64,000 nt of DNA from Gallionellaceae bacterium (lineage in GTDB: Bacteria > Pseudomonadota > Gammaproteobacteria > Burkholderiales > Gallionellaceae). The stretch is taken from positions 1 through 64,000 of the forward strand of contig JAUQWW010000046.1 of the NCBI GenBank assembly GCA_030834965.1, read 5' to 3'. This document shows positions 25,333 through 33,860 of this stretch, in pieces (the stretch's first letter is position 1; each line of letters starts with the position of its first letter). The notes beneath the pieces were generated by a model. It was not told the origin of the DNA. It was given only the letters and a program-made list of their open reading frames with translations, and searched no databases. A program made the translations under genes and the position numbers.

Positions 25333-26427
25333 TTATGCCCTTTTCATAATGACGGGAATGCGCTGCCGCCCGAATTGTCCCTCGAATTTGCCGTATCTCC
25401 CGGCCAGCTTTGTGCCGCACTGCGGACAGGCGCCGCTCTCCGTCAGCGCGTAGTCGCGGATCACGTGCCAGTCGCGCACGATCAGTTGCTTCTTGCATGA
25501 CGTGCAATGCGTGGTGCCGCCGGCCAGGTCGCGCACGTTGCCCGTGTAGACATGCTGCAACCCTGCGGCGTGGGCGATGCGGCGCGCGCGCGTTAATGTC
25601 TCAGGCGGGGTGGCTTGCAGGCCGGTCATCTTGTAGTCGGGGTGGAACGCGGTGAAGTGCAGCGGTATATCGGTGCCCAGGTCGCGTGCGATCCACTCGC
25701 ACATCCTGCCGATCTCGTGATCGGAGTCGTTATGACCGGGAATGAGCAGGGTGGTAATTTCAAACCACACGTTCGTTTCATGCTTCAGATACACCAGGGT
25801 GTCCAGTATGGGCTGCAAATGCGCGCCGGTGAGCTTGACATAGAACTCGTCGGTGAATGCCTTCAGGTCGACATTTGCCGCGTCCATCTTGGCGTAGAAG
25901 TCACGGCGCGGCTGGTCATGCATGTAACCCGCCGTCACCGCAACCGCGTTGATGCCGTAAGCGTGGCAGGCGTCGGCCACATCCATCGCATATTCGGCGA
26001 AAATAACCGGGTCGTTGTAAGTGAAGGCCACGCTCTTGCAGCCCAGTTCCTGTGCGGTGCGCGCGATGGCTTCCGGGCTGGCCTGGTCGGCCAGCTTGTC
26101 GAAATCACGCGACTTGGAGATATCCCAGTTCTGGCAGAATTTGCAGGCAAGGTTGCAGCCCGCCGTGCCGAAGGAGAGGATGCTGGAACCGGGATAGAAA
26201 TGGTTGAGCGGTTTTTTCTCGATCGGGTCTACGCAGAAGCCGGAGCTGCGGCCATAGGTGGTGAGCACCATTCCATCGCCGACGCGCGCGCGCACGAAGC
26301 ATGCGCCGCGCTGGCCTCTGGCGAGCTTGCAGTCGCGCGGACACAGGTCGCACTGGATGCGTCCATCCTCGATGAAATGCCAGTATTTGGCAGGGGTGTG
26401 TTCGCTAATATCCAGCACTTCATTCAT
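25333..26427 (-). CDS. amrS: AmmeMemoRadiSam system radical SAM enzyme (AmrS)
   Basis: A 364-residue radical SAM protein of the AmrS family. The [4Fe-4S]-SAM motif is Cys91, Cys95, Cys98 in GCNLACKFCQNW. An N-terminal Cys cluster (Cys26, 29, 33, 43 in CDLCPRDCKLARGQRGAC) and a C-terminal zinc-ribbon-like CTSCKK...CPQCG are typical of the family. It occurs with MEMO and AMMECR1 proteins across bacteria and archaea; the reaction is unknown, with proposed roles in nucleotide, protein or metabolite modification. Its ATG overlaps the AMMECR1 stop by eight bases. Confidence 0.93.
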   Translation of the reverse strand: MNEVLDISEHTPAKYWHFIEDGRIQCDLCPRDCKLARGQRGACFVRARVGDGMVLTTYGRSSGFCVDPIEKKPLNHFYPGSSILSFGTAGCNLACKFCQNWDISKSRDFDKLADQASPEAIARTAQELGCKSVAFTYNDPVIFAEYAMDVADACHAYGINAVAVTAGYMHDQPRRDFYAKMDAANVDLKAFTDEFYVKLTGAHLQPILDTLVYLKHETNVWFEITTLLIPGHNDSDHEIGRMCEWIARDLGTDIPLHFTAFHPDYKMTGLQATPPETLTRARRIAHAAGLQHVYTGNVRDLAGGTTHCTSCKKQLIVRDWHVIRDYALTESGACPQCGTKLAGRYGKFEGQFGRQRIPVIMKRA

Positions 26428-26998
26428 GTTGCTTTCCCGTGAGGTACGCGAACTCGGACTCGCGCCATTTGGTTACGGTATAGCGCGAAAGTTTCACCTC
26501 ATCCGACCAGAAGTTGCTCGAAAGCCCGGCCTTGCGCTTGAGCTGCGCGAGGAAATGGTGTGGTTCAGACAGTTGTTCCCACACCTGGGGCAGGAACGTG
26601 CTGCGATAGGAGCTGTATTCAAATATCACGCCATCTATGCCGGGGCGGAGTTGCGCCAGCGCGTCGGCTTCGTCCTGAATTTCCATGGGCTGGGTGGACG
26701 ACAACAGGGAGATTTCGACCTCAGTAACGTCGAGTTCATCCGCACGCAGCGGTTCAAAACGCGGATCGTACAGGGCAGCAGCTACCGCATTGCCTTTGAC
26801 ATCGGCGAGCAGCGGACGGTGCGCCTGCAGCGTACCGATGCAGCCGCGCAGCTCGCCGCGCTGGGTGAGGGTAACAAAGCACGCGCCATGCTCGGCCAAC
26901 CAAGGAGCGGTTTCATCCGCTGCGTGCGGCAGATTGAGTATGCTCGATATCGCGGCGCGAGCAATCGGGAGCAAGACCTTGCCTCGTTCAGCTGACAT
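26420..26998 (-). CDS. amrA: AmmeMemoRadiSam system protein A (AMMECR1 domain)
   Basis: A 192-residue AMMECR1-domain protein. The family motif LRGCIGTLQAHRPLLADVKGNA is present (LRGCIG is invariant), then DPRFEPLRADELDVTEVEISLLS and the YRSTFLPQVWEQL segment. Start at ATG 26998, giving MSAERGKVLLPIARAAI as in relatives; longer starts to 27061 fall inside the MEMO gene. Molecular function is unknown; in humans the homologue is linked to the AMME syndrome. It overlaps the MEMO gene by 11 bases and the AmrS gene by eight, so the three are surely cotranslated. Confidence 0.92.
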   Translation of the reverse strand: MSAERGKVLLPIARAAISSILNLPHAADETAPWLAEHGACFVTLTQRGELRGCIGTLQAHRPLLADVKGNAVAAALYDPRFEPLRADELDVTEVEISLLSSTQPMEIQDEADALAQLRPGIDGVIFEYSSYRSTFLPQVWEQLSEPHHFLAQLKRKAGLSSNFWSDEVKLSRYTVTKWRESEFAYLTGKQHE

Positions 26999-27821
26999 GT
27001 GCGGCTCTTTCCGGATGATCAACGGCTGGATTATCGGTCGGCGTAAAGGCAAAGGCGGCATAGCCCACCACGCCGTCGCGTGAACCGGCAGTGTCGCCGG
27101 AATTGCGCAGGTCGAGCAGGTGCGGCGCGAGATGGTGGCGTTGCGCAGCCAGAATCAGGCCGTTGATCGGCGTGCTGCCGCAGGCCTGCTCGTGCGAGGT
27201 GAGTGGCTTCAGATCGAGAATGCTTTGCGCAGTGGCGGCATCCACACGCCTGGCAACCTCATAGGGCAGGTAGTGGGAAAGGTCGGAGCTGACCACGATC
27301 AGCGTTTCATCTCCGCCCCACAGCAACTCCAGTACCTCGGCCACTTCCTCAGGCGAGGCCATGCCCACGGCCAGAGGCAGCAGCTTGAAATCGTGCAGCA
27401 CCGTCTGCAAAAAGGGCAGCTGCACTTCCAGCGAGTGCTCCAGCGCATGTGCCTGCGGGCTGACCATTACCTGCGGCAAATGCGCGATGGCTTGTGCTGC
27501 CTCCAGATCCACCTGAACGGAACCGAGCGGCGTGGCAAACGCATCTGCACCCGGCAGCGCTAGCCCGGGTACCGCCACGCGGTGTGCAGGGCCAAGCAGC
27601 ACCACGCGCCGGATGCGTTGTGCGATATTGTTCAGGGCTGCGTAAGCGTTGGCGGCAACCGCTCCGGAATAGACATAGCCTGCATGCGGCGCAATGATCG
27701 CTTTTGGGCTCAGTCCGGAAGGACGCGCCGCAACCAGAAATATGCGCACATTCTCCATCAGTGCATTGGCTGCGCCTGGGTAAAACGAGCCGGCAACGGC
27801 CGGGGAGCGGGTGTTTTGCAT
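26988..27821 (-). CDS. amrB: AmmeMemoRadiSam system protein B (MEMO1 family)
   Basis: A 277-residue MEMO-family protein, related in fold to class III dioxygenases (LigB). The visible family signature is SPAVAGSFYPGAANALMENV at the start, IAPHAGYVYSGAVAANAY, VVLLGPAHRV and VVSSDLSHYLPYEVAR, which supply the candidate metal-binding histidines. ATG 27821 is chosen because homologues begin there and GAGAAC precedes it; TTG 27839 and ATG 27836 extend the frame. First gene of the AmmeMemoRadiSam operon. Confidence 0.93.
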   Translation of the reverse strand: MQNTRSPAVAGSFYPGAANALMENVRIFLVAARPSGLSPKAIIAPHAGYVYSGAVAANAYAALNNIAQRIRRVVLLGPAHRVAVPGLALPGADAFATPLGSVQVDLEAAQAIAHLPQVMVSPQAHALEHSLEVQLPFLQTVLHDFKLLPLAVGMASPEEVAEVLELLWGGDETLIVVSSDLSHYLPYEVARRVDAATAQSILDLKPLTSHEQACGSTPINGLILAAQRHHLAPHLLDLRNSGDTAGSRDGVVGYAAFAFTPTDNPAVDHPERAAHVS

Positions 27822-27946
27822 GACATGTTCTCGCATCAAATATCGTTGTTTGACATGGGGGCGGAAAGGCCAAAATCAAGCCCGAGTAAGCGTGAGTTTG
27901 ACAATGGGACGGGCAGCATGGTTTCGTATTACTAAGGTTTGCACAA

Positions 27947-28198
27947 ATGACGACAGCGCCTTCCCTCATTCCCACCCTTCTCCCGGAGGGAGAAGGACTT
28001 ATCGTCCCTCTCACCTCTGGAGAGGGATCGAGGGCGAGGGGAAATTCCAAGAAAGACGAACTTACTCTCGCCATTAAGACGCTGGCCGACACCGCCAAAC
28101 AATTCGTCACCGTCTATGCCAGCCAGCAGGCCCAGATTGTCAGACTAGCCAAGCGCGTTGAAGAACCGGAGAAGGCGAATAAAATAAGTAGTAATTAG
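27947..28198 (+). CDS. short hypothetical protein containing a dispersed repeat
   Basis: An 83-residue open frame. Its first half is encoded by a CT/GA-rich palindromic repeat (27974-28042), and only the second half (KKDELTLAIKTLADTAKQF onward) looks protein-like: an amphipathic, possibly coiled helix rich in Lys, Ala and Gln. It lacks a good ribosome site. It may be a small gene invaded by the repeat, or non-coding. No family recognised. Confidence 0.3.
   Translation: MTTAPSLIPTLLPEGEGLIVPLTSGEGSRARGNSKKDELTLAIKTLADTAKQFVTVYASQQAQIVRLAKRVEEPEKANKISSN
27974..28042. repeat. CT/GA-rich palindromic dispersed repeat
   Basis: Contains CCTTCTCC/GGAGGGAGAAGG and CCCTCTCACC/TCTGGAGAGGG inverted pairs ending in GAGGGCGAGGGGA. 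Similar stretches occur at 3379-3425 (end of the DUF58 gene) and 56237-56275 (between copA and copZ), indicating a dispersed family. Confidence 0.55.
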
Positions 28199-28199
28199 C

Positions 28200-28457
28200 A
28201 GGCAGAATGATGAATGTCAGCGCCTGGGGCAGGATGCCTCAGCCTGTATGGAAGCATACCCAGTCTTGTTCAACGCACATATTGATGAAAAGGTGGTGGG
28301 GCCGATACGCAGCGCCACGAATGGCAACTATGCGTTGGGCAATGAGCGGTTTCAGCGGGAAGTTGAGGTAGTGTTGGGTCGGCGGGTGAAACGCGGACAA
28401 TCGGGCAGGCCTCGCAAGAGTCAGGCCAAGGATAAAACGCAGGGAGAGCTGCTTTGA
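28200..28457 (+). pseudogene. C-terminal fragment of a REP-associated tyrosine transposase (RAYT)
   Basis: The frame running into MEAYPVLFNAHIDEKVVGPI and ending GQSGRPRKSQAKDK matches what I know of RAYT (IS200-like, TnpA-REP) C-termini. These have the pattern AYRxLF...hLDExxxxxIRxATNxNxALGNxRFxxExExxLGRRVxxGxxGRPRK. Reading upstream in the same frame, RQNDECQRLGQDASACMEAY extends the similarity to about 28200. The N-terminal two thirds, including the HUH and catalytic Tyr, are missing, so this is a relic. RAYTs mobilise REP palindromes, which fits the palindromic repeats seen in the window. Confidence 0.75.
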
Positions 28458-28548
28458 TGGCTGTCGGAGGTATTGCCTGCCGGGGGTTGCCATGCCCGGA
28501 GGTCTCGCATAAGATTGGGGAACACTCAGTTTTTTGCCGGACATATCT

Positions 28549-29259
28549 ATGCATAACTTGCGCCAGCTTGTCGTTCTAATTGCCTTTTTCTGTCTGGCAG
28601 CAGCTGCCGATAAAGGGGTTTTTCCCGATGTGCAGGCAGCGGAACAAGCGGTTCCACAGAATAAGGTGAGATCAGTAAACTTGGCGGTTTCAACGAGCCT
28701 GACAAGCCCAGCAACTAACGCGAGTCCAGACAGTCCGGCGAATCCGGTGATTGCAGCGAGCACTGCAAGCCCTGCGGGTAAAGCCCCCGCGACGCGCCCT
28801 GCCACCGCGCTGCCGGGTCAGGACGAATATTACGACCCCGCGAATCCTGACTATCATAGATTGCAGAAAGCCAACGAATCGCTGGCAGGCTTTAAGCTCG
28901 ACAAGAAGCAATATGTAAACTGGATGGATGTGCTGCGGGAAAAATTAATCAATCCGCGGGCTGACCTGACCGGCAAGGCAACCATGGAAGTGCTGGATAT
29001 GGACATCATCATGAAGAACACGAAGGCGATGCCCTACGTGAAATTCCCCCACAAATCCCACACGATGTGGCTCGCGTGTTCCAACTGCCATGACCAGATT
29101 TTCGTGCCCAAGGCGGGAGCGAACAAGATTGATATGGCAAAGATATTCCGCGGGCAGTATTGCGGGGTCTGCCACGACAAGGTGGCTTTCAGCATGTTCT
29201 TCAGCTGCGAGACCTGCCACAGCGTTCCCATCGCCGAGGGCAAGCCATGGTGGAACTGA
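28549..29259 (+). CDS. periplasmic triheme c-type cytochrome (c7-like)
   Basis: A 236-residue protein with an N-terminal signal (LRQLVVLIAFFCLAAAA), a low-complexity Ser/Ala/Pro/Thr linker (about residues 45-90) and a C-terminal haem domain with three CxxCH sites: CSNCH (177-181), CGVCH (205-209) and CETCH (220-224). FPHKSH before the first site supplies the distal His. This matches the c7-type triheme cytochrome family, found in metal- and sulfur-cycling bacteria as a periplasmic electron carrier. ATG 28549 is preferred to TTG 28534. No redox partner gene adjoins it. Confidence 0.88.
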   Translation: MHNLRQLVVLIAFFCLAAAADKGVFPDVQAAEQAVPQNKVRSVNLAVSTSLTSPATNASPDSPANPVIAASTASPAGKAPATRPATALPGQDEYYDPANPDYHRLQKANESLAGFKLDKKQYVNWMDVLREKLINPRADLTGKATMEVLDMDIIMKNTKAMPYVKFPHKSHTMWLACSNCHDQIFVPKAGANKIDMAKIFRGQYCGVCHDKVAFSMFFSCETCHSVPIAEGKPWWN

Positions 29260-29571
29260 GGAAGTAGGGGCGGCTCGCGCTCTTTACGGAGAGGAAGTTA
29301 CGCCACGCTTGTCTGCAATGCGCGGCCGCGCCGAAGCGCTTTGCGATGAAGAAATTGCAGTGCGCCAGAAATTGCCCCCCACCGAACGCGGAGTTGCCGT
29401 TCGACACCATCCGCTCTTTTTCGACGCGGCTTGAATCAAGTCGAAGTGTCTGTATAAAACCGTGAAAAGTAATTGAATTCGCAGTTGTATTTAGCTGGCT
29501 CAGGAAATACATAAGCCCTCACGCCTGGTGTGGTAGAATGCGCGCCCTTTGTCTCTAGCCAGGTAGTAAAC
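29260..29571. other. intergenic region upstream of typA
   Basis: About 310 bases. An open frame crosses 29260-29434 on the plus strand but lacks a start or ribosome site. Closer to typA, GGTAGAAT (TAGAAT at 29534-29539) could be the -10 of the typA promoter; no good -35 is visible. The ribosome site AGGT lies at about 29561-29564. Confidence 0.4.
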
Positions 29572-31380
29572 ATGTCTCGCGCACTCCGTAATATCGCCAT
29601 CATCGCCCACGTTGACCACGGCAAGACCACTTTGGTGGACAAGCTGCTTTCCCAGACCGCCACTTTCGCTTCCCATCAGCACGTTGCCGAACGCGTGATG
29701 GACAGCAACGACCTGGAAAAGGAGCGCGGCATCACCATTCTGGCGAAGAACTGCGCGGTGGAATATGAAGGCGTGCACATCAATATCGTGGATACGCCGG
29801 GACACGCCGATTTCGGCGGCGAAGTGGAGCGTGTGCTGTCCATGGTGGACGGCGTGCTGCTGCTGGTGGATGCAGTGGAAGGCCCGATGCCGCAAACCCG
29901 TTTCGTCACGCGCAAGGCGCTGGCTTTGGGGTTGCGTCCCATCGTGGTAATCAACAAGGTGGACAGACCGGGCGCGCGGCCTGATTGGGTGGTGGATCAT
30001 ACTTTTGATCTGTTCGACAAGCTGGGCGCGACCGACGAGCAACTGGATTTCCCCGTCGTGTATGCCTCCGCGCTGAACGGTTATGCCATGCTGGACTTGG
30101 CCAAGCCAAGCACGGATATGCACGCGTTGTTTGACACCGTTCTGAAACACGTTCCCGCACCCGTGGGTGACAGCGATGCGCCATTGCAATTGCAGATTGC
30201 TGCGCTGGATTATTCCAGTTTCGTTGGCCGCATCGGTGTGGGTCGCGTGACACGCGGCCGCATCAAGCCAGGGCAGGAAGTCATGGTGATGGCGGGCGAC
30301 AAACAGATGAAGAAAGGGCGCATCAATCAGGTGCTGGGTTTTCGTGGCGTGGATCGGGTGCTGCTGGATGAGGCTACGGTCGGCGACATCGTGCTGATCA
30401 ACGGCATCGATGAAATCGGGATTGGCGTCACGCTGGCTGACGTGAACCAGCCGGAAGGGCTCCCGATGCCCAAGGTGGACGAGCCTACCTTGGCGATGAA
30501 CTTCCAGGTGAATACCTCGCCTTTGGTTGGGCAGGAAGGCAAGCTCATCACCAGCCGCCAGATCCGCGAGCGTTTGAACAAGGAGTTGCTGGTCAACGTT
30601 GCCTTGCGCGTGGAAGACACGGCAGACACCGATTCATTCCTGGTGTCGGGTCGCGGCGAATTGCACCTGACCATCCTGCTGGAAAACATGCGCCGCGAAG
30701 GCTTCGAGCTGGCTGTGTCCAAGCCACGCGTGGTATACCGCGAAATCAACGGCGAGAAATGCGAACCGTATGAATTGCTCACCGTGGACGTGGAAGAAAG
30801 CAACCAGGGCGCGGTGATGGAAGAGCTGGGACGCCGTCGCGGCGATTTGCAGGACATGCAGTCGGACGGCAAAGGCCGGGTGCGTCTGGAATACCGCATT
30901 CCAGCCCGCGCGCTGATTGGCTTTCAGGGCGAATTCCTGACCATGACGCGCGGCTCCGGCCTGATCTCGCACGTGTTCGACGACTACGGTCCGATCAAAC
31001 CCGACATGCCCGGACGTCACAACGGCGTGCTGATTTCGCAGGATGCCGGAGAAGCCGTGGCATATGCGTTGTGGAAGCTGGAAGACCGTGGCCGCATGAT
31101 CGTTGCTCCCGGCGATAAAGTGTACGAAGGCATGATTATCGGCATCCATAGCCGTGATAACGATCTGGTGGTGAACCCGATCAAGGGCAAGCAACTGACC
31201 AACGTGCGTGCCTCAGGTACGGACGAGGCCGTGCGCCTGACTCCGCCGATCAAGCTCTCGTTGGAAGCTGCTGTGGAATTTATCGATGATGATGAATTGG
31301 TGGAAATTACGCCGCAGTCCATCCGCGTACGCAAACGCTACCTGACAGAAAACGAGCGCAAGCGCGCATCGCGTTCGTAA
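29572..31380 (+). CDS. typA: ribosome-associated GTPase TypA/BipA
   Basis: A 602-residue translational GTPase. The G domain has P-loop [10 protein letters not shown], switch-I/II segments RGITIL and [14 protein letters not shown], and NKVD for guanine recognition. It is followed by beta-barrel, EF-G-like III/V domains and the BipA C-terminal domain ([31 protein letters not shown]). It assists 50S assembly and stress growth, especially in the cold. ATG 29572 gives the canonical [17 protein letters not shown] start. Its last 37 bases, including the stop, are duplicated 117 bases downstream. Confidence 0.97.
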   Translation: MSRALRNIAIIAHVDHGKTTLVDKLLSQTATFASHQHVAERVMDSNDLEKERGITILAKNCAVEYEGVHINIVDTPGHADFGGEVERVLSMVDGVLLLVDAVEGPMPQTRFVTRKALALGLRPIVVINKVDRPGARPDWVVDHTFDLFDKLGATDEQLDFPVVYASALNGYAMLDLAKPSTDMHALFDTVLKHVPAPVGDSDAPLQLQIAALDYSSFVGRIGVGRVTRGRIKPGQEVMVMAGDKQMKKGRINQVLGFRGVDRVLLDEATVGDIVLINGIDEIGIGVTLADVNQPEGLPMPKVDEPTLAMNFQVNTSPLVGQEGKLITSRQIRERLNKELLVNVALRVEDTADTDSFLVSGRGELHLTILLENMRREGFELAVSKPRVVYREINGEKCEPYELLTVDVEESNQGAVMEELGRRRGDLQDMQSDGKGRVRLEYRIPARALIGFQGEFLTMTRGSGLISHVFDDYGPIKPDMPGRHNGVLISQDAGEAVAYALWKLEDRGRMIVAPGDKVYEGMIIGIHSRDNDLVVNPIKGKQLTNVRASGTDEAVRLTPPIKLSLEAAVEFIDDDELVEITPQSIRVRKRYLTENERKRASRS

Positions 31381-31502
31381 TCAGGAAAAATCGAGGGCGC
31401 GAGTTTCGGCGTAGGCTTAACCCGCGTTAGCGAGGGTTAAGCCGCATTAAGCGGCGGCCGTAACCAAAACGAGCGCAAGCGCGCATCGCATGCGTAATCA
31501 GG
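31349..31502. repeat. 37-bp direct repeat of the typA 3' end flanking REP-like palindromes
   Basis: 31349-31385 (the end of typA) recurs at 31466-31502 with two mismatches. Between the copies lie a perfect 10-bp palindrome, GGCTTAACCC (31414-31423) with GGGTTAAGCC (31434-31443), and a second stem GCCGC/GCGGC (31441-31455). The structure resembles an inserted REP-type element that brought or generated a copy of the gene end. Confidence 0.7.
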
Positions 31503-31520
31503 GCGAGTACGGAAGCAACA

Positions 31521-31547
31521 GGGGGCGCGTTTGCGCCCCTTGTTATT
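31521..31547 (+). terminator. rho-independent terminator of typA
   Basis: GGGGCGC and GCGCCCC form a 7-bp stem with a tight GTTT loop, followed by TTGTTATTT. It lies 140 bases past the typA stop, beyond the duplicated 3' end, consistent with an insertion between gene and terminator. Confidence 0.7.
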
Positions 31548-31600
31548 TGGGCCGGCCGATTGGTTTATACTGCCTCCTCGCATTTCTTAGGGAGGATGCC

Positions 31601-32395
31601 ATGAAAAAATTTCTCTTATTCGCCGGGCTTATGCTGGCTGCCGTTTCTGCATCCCATGCTGCGGTGCAGGGCAGGGAGGTTGCATACAGTGCCAACGGCA
31701 CGACCCTGAAGGGTTATATCGCATACGACGACGCGGCCAAGGGCAAGCGTCCCGGCATTCTGGTGGTGCACGAGTGGTGGGGGCACAATGAATATGCGCG
31801 GAAGCGCGCCCGCATGCTGGCGGAACGCGGCTACACCGCATTGGCGCTGGACATGTATGGCGATGGCAAGCAGGCGCACCATCCGGATGATGCCGGCAAG
31901 TTTGCCAGCGAGGTGAGCCAGAACGCCCCGCTGGCCAAGGCGCGTTTCGAGGCTGCGCTCAATCTGATCAAGCAGGAGAAGTCGGTGGATGCCGCCAACA
32001 TCGCCGCCATCGGTTATTGCTTCGGCGGTTCGGTGGTGCTGAACATGGCGCGCGCTGGCGAGCCGCTCAAGGCGGTGGCCAGCTTCCACGGCGGCCTGAG
32101 CACGCAACAGCCGGCGGAACGCGGCAAGGTGAACGCGCGCATCGCTTCCTTTACGGGCGAGGAAGATCCGATGATTCCCGCCACGCAAGTTGCGGCATTC
32201 CGTCAGGAGATGGAGAAGGCGGGCGTAACCTACAAGGCAGTGACCTATCCCGGCGCCAAGCATGCTTTCACCAACCCGGCGGCCGACGAATTCGGCAAGA
32301 AATTCAACATGCCGCTGGCCTACAACGCGGCGGCTGACAAGGCTTCGTGGGATGAGGGGCTGGCCTTCCTTGCCGATGCGTTCAAGGCGAAATGA
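31601..32395 (+). CDS. secreted dienelactone hydrolase family protein
   Basis: A 264-residue alpha/beta hydrolase of the dienelactone hydrolase family with a signal peptide (MKKFLLFAGLMLAAVSASHA), so it is periplasmic or secreted. The nucleophile is Cys in AIGYCFGGSVVLNM, the acid Asp in GEEDPMIP and the base His in GAKHAFTNPAA; HEWWGHNEY forms the oxyanion region typical of the family. The true substrate is unknown; with no aromatic degradation genes nearby, a general esterase/lactonase role is more likely than chlorocatechol catabolism. GGAGGA precedes ATG 31601 by six bases. Confidence 0.92.
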   Translation: MKKFLLFAGLMLAAVSASHAAVQGREVAYSANGTTLKGYIAYDDAAKGKRPGILVVHEWWGHNEYARKRARMLAERGYTALALDMYGDGKQAHHPDDAGKFASEVSQNAPLAKARFEAALNLIKQEKSVDAANIAAIGYCFGGSVVLNMARAGEPLKAVASFHGGLSTQQPAERGKVNARIASFTGEEDPMIPATQVAAFRQEMEKAGVTYKAVTYPGAKHAFTNPAADEFGKKFNMPLAYNAAADKASWDEGLAFLADAFKAK

Positions 32396-32450
32396 GTGCC
32401 CCTTGCATGAATTCTGTTCTATTTTCATTTGTTTGTGCTGACCGATTCTG

Positions 32451-33701
32451 ATGCTTGAAATCCTGTTGATCCTTGCCGTATTGGTACTGGTTGTCGTGCT
32501 GCTGGCGATCCAGCTGCGGCAGCCTGCGCGCATTGCTCAGGTGCTGGAACAGCAGCACCGCGCGATGCTCACCGACCTGCATGACGGGTTGAACAAGCAG
32601 GGCGACCGGCTGATTGCGGCGCAGACCGATCAAGCAGAACGGCTGCGCACGGTGGTGAACGAGGAGCTGCGCCTCACACGCGATGCGCTGCAAGCATTGC
32701 GCAGCGAGATGCTGACGCAGACGCTGGCGAAATTGTCCGAACAGGCGCGCGCCGATCAGGAACTGATCCAGACTTCGTTCCGCAATGCCACGCAGCACCT
32801 GGCAAGCAGTGTCGAAGCATTGTCCAAGACGGTGGACGGGCGGCTGGAGCAGATCGGCGGCAAGGTGAACGAGCGTCTGGATGAGGGTTTCAAGAAGACC
32901 AACGAGACCTTCGTCAGCGTGATGGCGCGGCTGGCGACGATAGACGAGGCGCAGAAGAAAATCGACGGTCTGACCACCAACGTGGTGAGCCTGCAGGAAC
33001 TGCTCGGTGATAAGCGCTCGCGCGGCGCGTTCGGCGAGGTGCAACTGGAAGGGCTGGTGCGCAACATCATGCCGCCGCAATCCTATGCAATGCAGCACAC
33101 GCTACCCAATGGCAGTCGCGCCGATTGCGTGCTGAAGCTGCCGGAGCCGACCGGCATGGTGGCGGTTGATTCGAAGTTTCCGCTGGAGAACTACCATCGC
33201 ATGTTCGATGCGCCGAGCGATGCCGAGCGAACTCAGGCTGCGCGCCAGTTCAAGGCGGACATCAGAAAGCACGTGGACGACATCAGCAGCAAATACATCA
33301 TTCCCGACGTCACCTCGGATGGCGCGGTGATGTTCGTGCCCGCAGAGGCGGTGTTCGCAGAAATCCATGCGCACCATCCGGAGGTGGTGGATTATGCGAT
33401 GCAGCGGCGCGTGTGGGTGGTGTCGCCTACGACGCTGATGGCGGTGCTGAACACCGCGCGCGCGGTGATGAAGGATGTGGAGACACGCAAGCAGGTGCAC
33501 ATCATCAAGGATGAACTGGGCAAACTGGGCAGGGATTTCGGACGCTTCGACGAGCGCATGAAGAAACTGGCGGATCATATCCGTCAGGCAAACAAGGATG
33601 TGGAAGACGTACAAATCAGTAGCCGCAAGATCACCGAGCAGTTTGCCAAAATCGAGCGCGTGGAGCTGGATCATCCGCAGGCGTTGCCAGAGGATGTGTG
33701 A
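32451..33701 (+). CDS. rmuC: DNA recombination protein RmuC
   Basis: A 416-residue RmuC-family protein. It has an N-terminal membrane anchor (residues 1-20), a long coiled-coil region (about 20-185) and the RmuC core with KRSRGAFGEVQLEGLVRNIMP, DSKFPLENYHRM, FVPAEAVFAEIH and RRVWVVSPTTLMAVLNT. The core is nuclease-like (PD-(D/E)XK fold). E. coli rmuC mutants show raised inversion at short inverted repeats, so it limits rearrangement and may act against foreign DNA. It starts 55 bases after the hydrolase gene with no clear terminator between. Confidence 0.94.
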   Translation: MLEILLILAVLVLVVVLLAIQLRQPARIAQVLEQQHRAMLTDLHDGLNKQGDRLIAAQTDQAERLRTVVNEELRLTRDALQALRSEMLTQTLAKLSEQARADQELIQTSFRNATQHLASSVEALSKTVDGRLEQIGGKVNERLDEGFKKTNETFVSVMARLATIDEAQKKIDGLTTNVVSLQELLGDKRSRGAFGEVQLEGLVRNIMPPQSYAMQHTLPNGSRADCVLKLPEPTGMVAVDSKFPLENYHRMFDAPSDAERTQAARQFKADIRKHVDDISSKYIIPDVTSDGAVMFVPAEAVFAEIHAHHPEVVDYAMQRRVWVVSPTTLMAVLNTARAVMKDVETRKQVHIIKDELGKLGRDFGRFDERMKKLADHIRQANKDVEDVQISSRKITEQFAKIERVELDHPQALPEDV

Positions 33702-33860
33702 GGCAGGCATTCATCAGATTGTCATTTGCTTGCAAAAATGATACGTTTTCGTGGGATACGGCTGTGATTGCGGTTAAAATGCGCAACCATAATAAATGGC
33801 GCTGCAACAGCGCTGCAAACGCTCAATTGATTCGGTGTTAATTTAATGAGAGGTTTAAAA

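Noticed and set aside
27582-27935. Plus-strand frame opposite the MEMO gene
   Set aside because: Mostly antisense shadow of the conserved MEMO coding sequence.
29090-29434. Plus-strand open frame after the triheme cytochrome
   Set aside because: It begins inside the cytochrome gene in another frame, has no start or ribosome site of its own past 29259 and shows no recognisable motif.
31349-31502. 37-bp direct repeats at the typA end as att sites of an integrative element
   Set aside because: Only about 80 bases of palindromic DNA lie between them, with no integrase or cargo.
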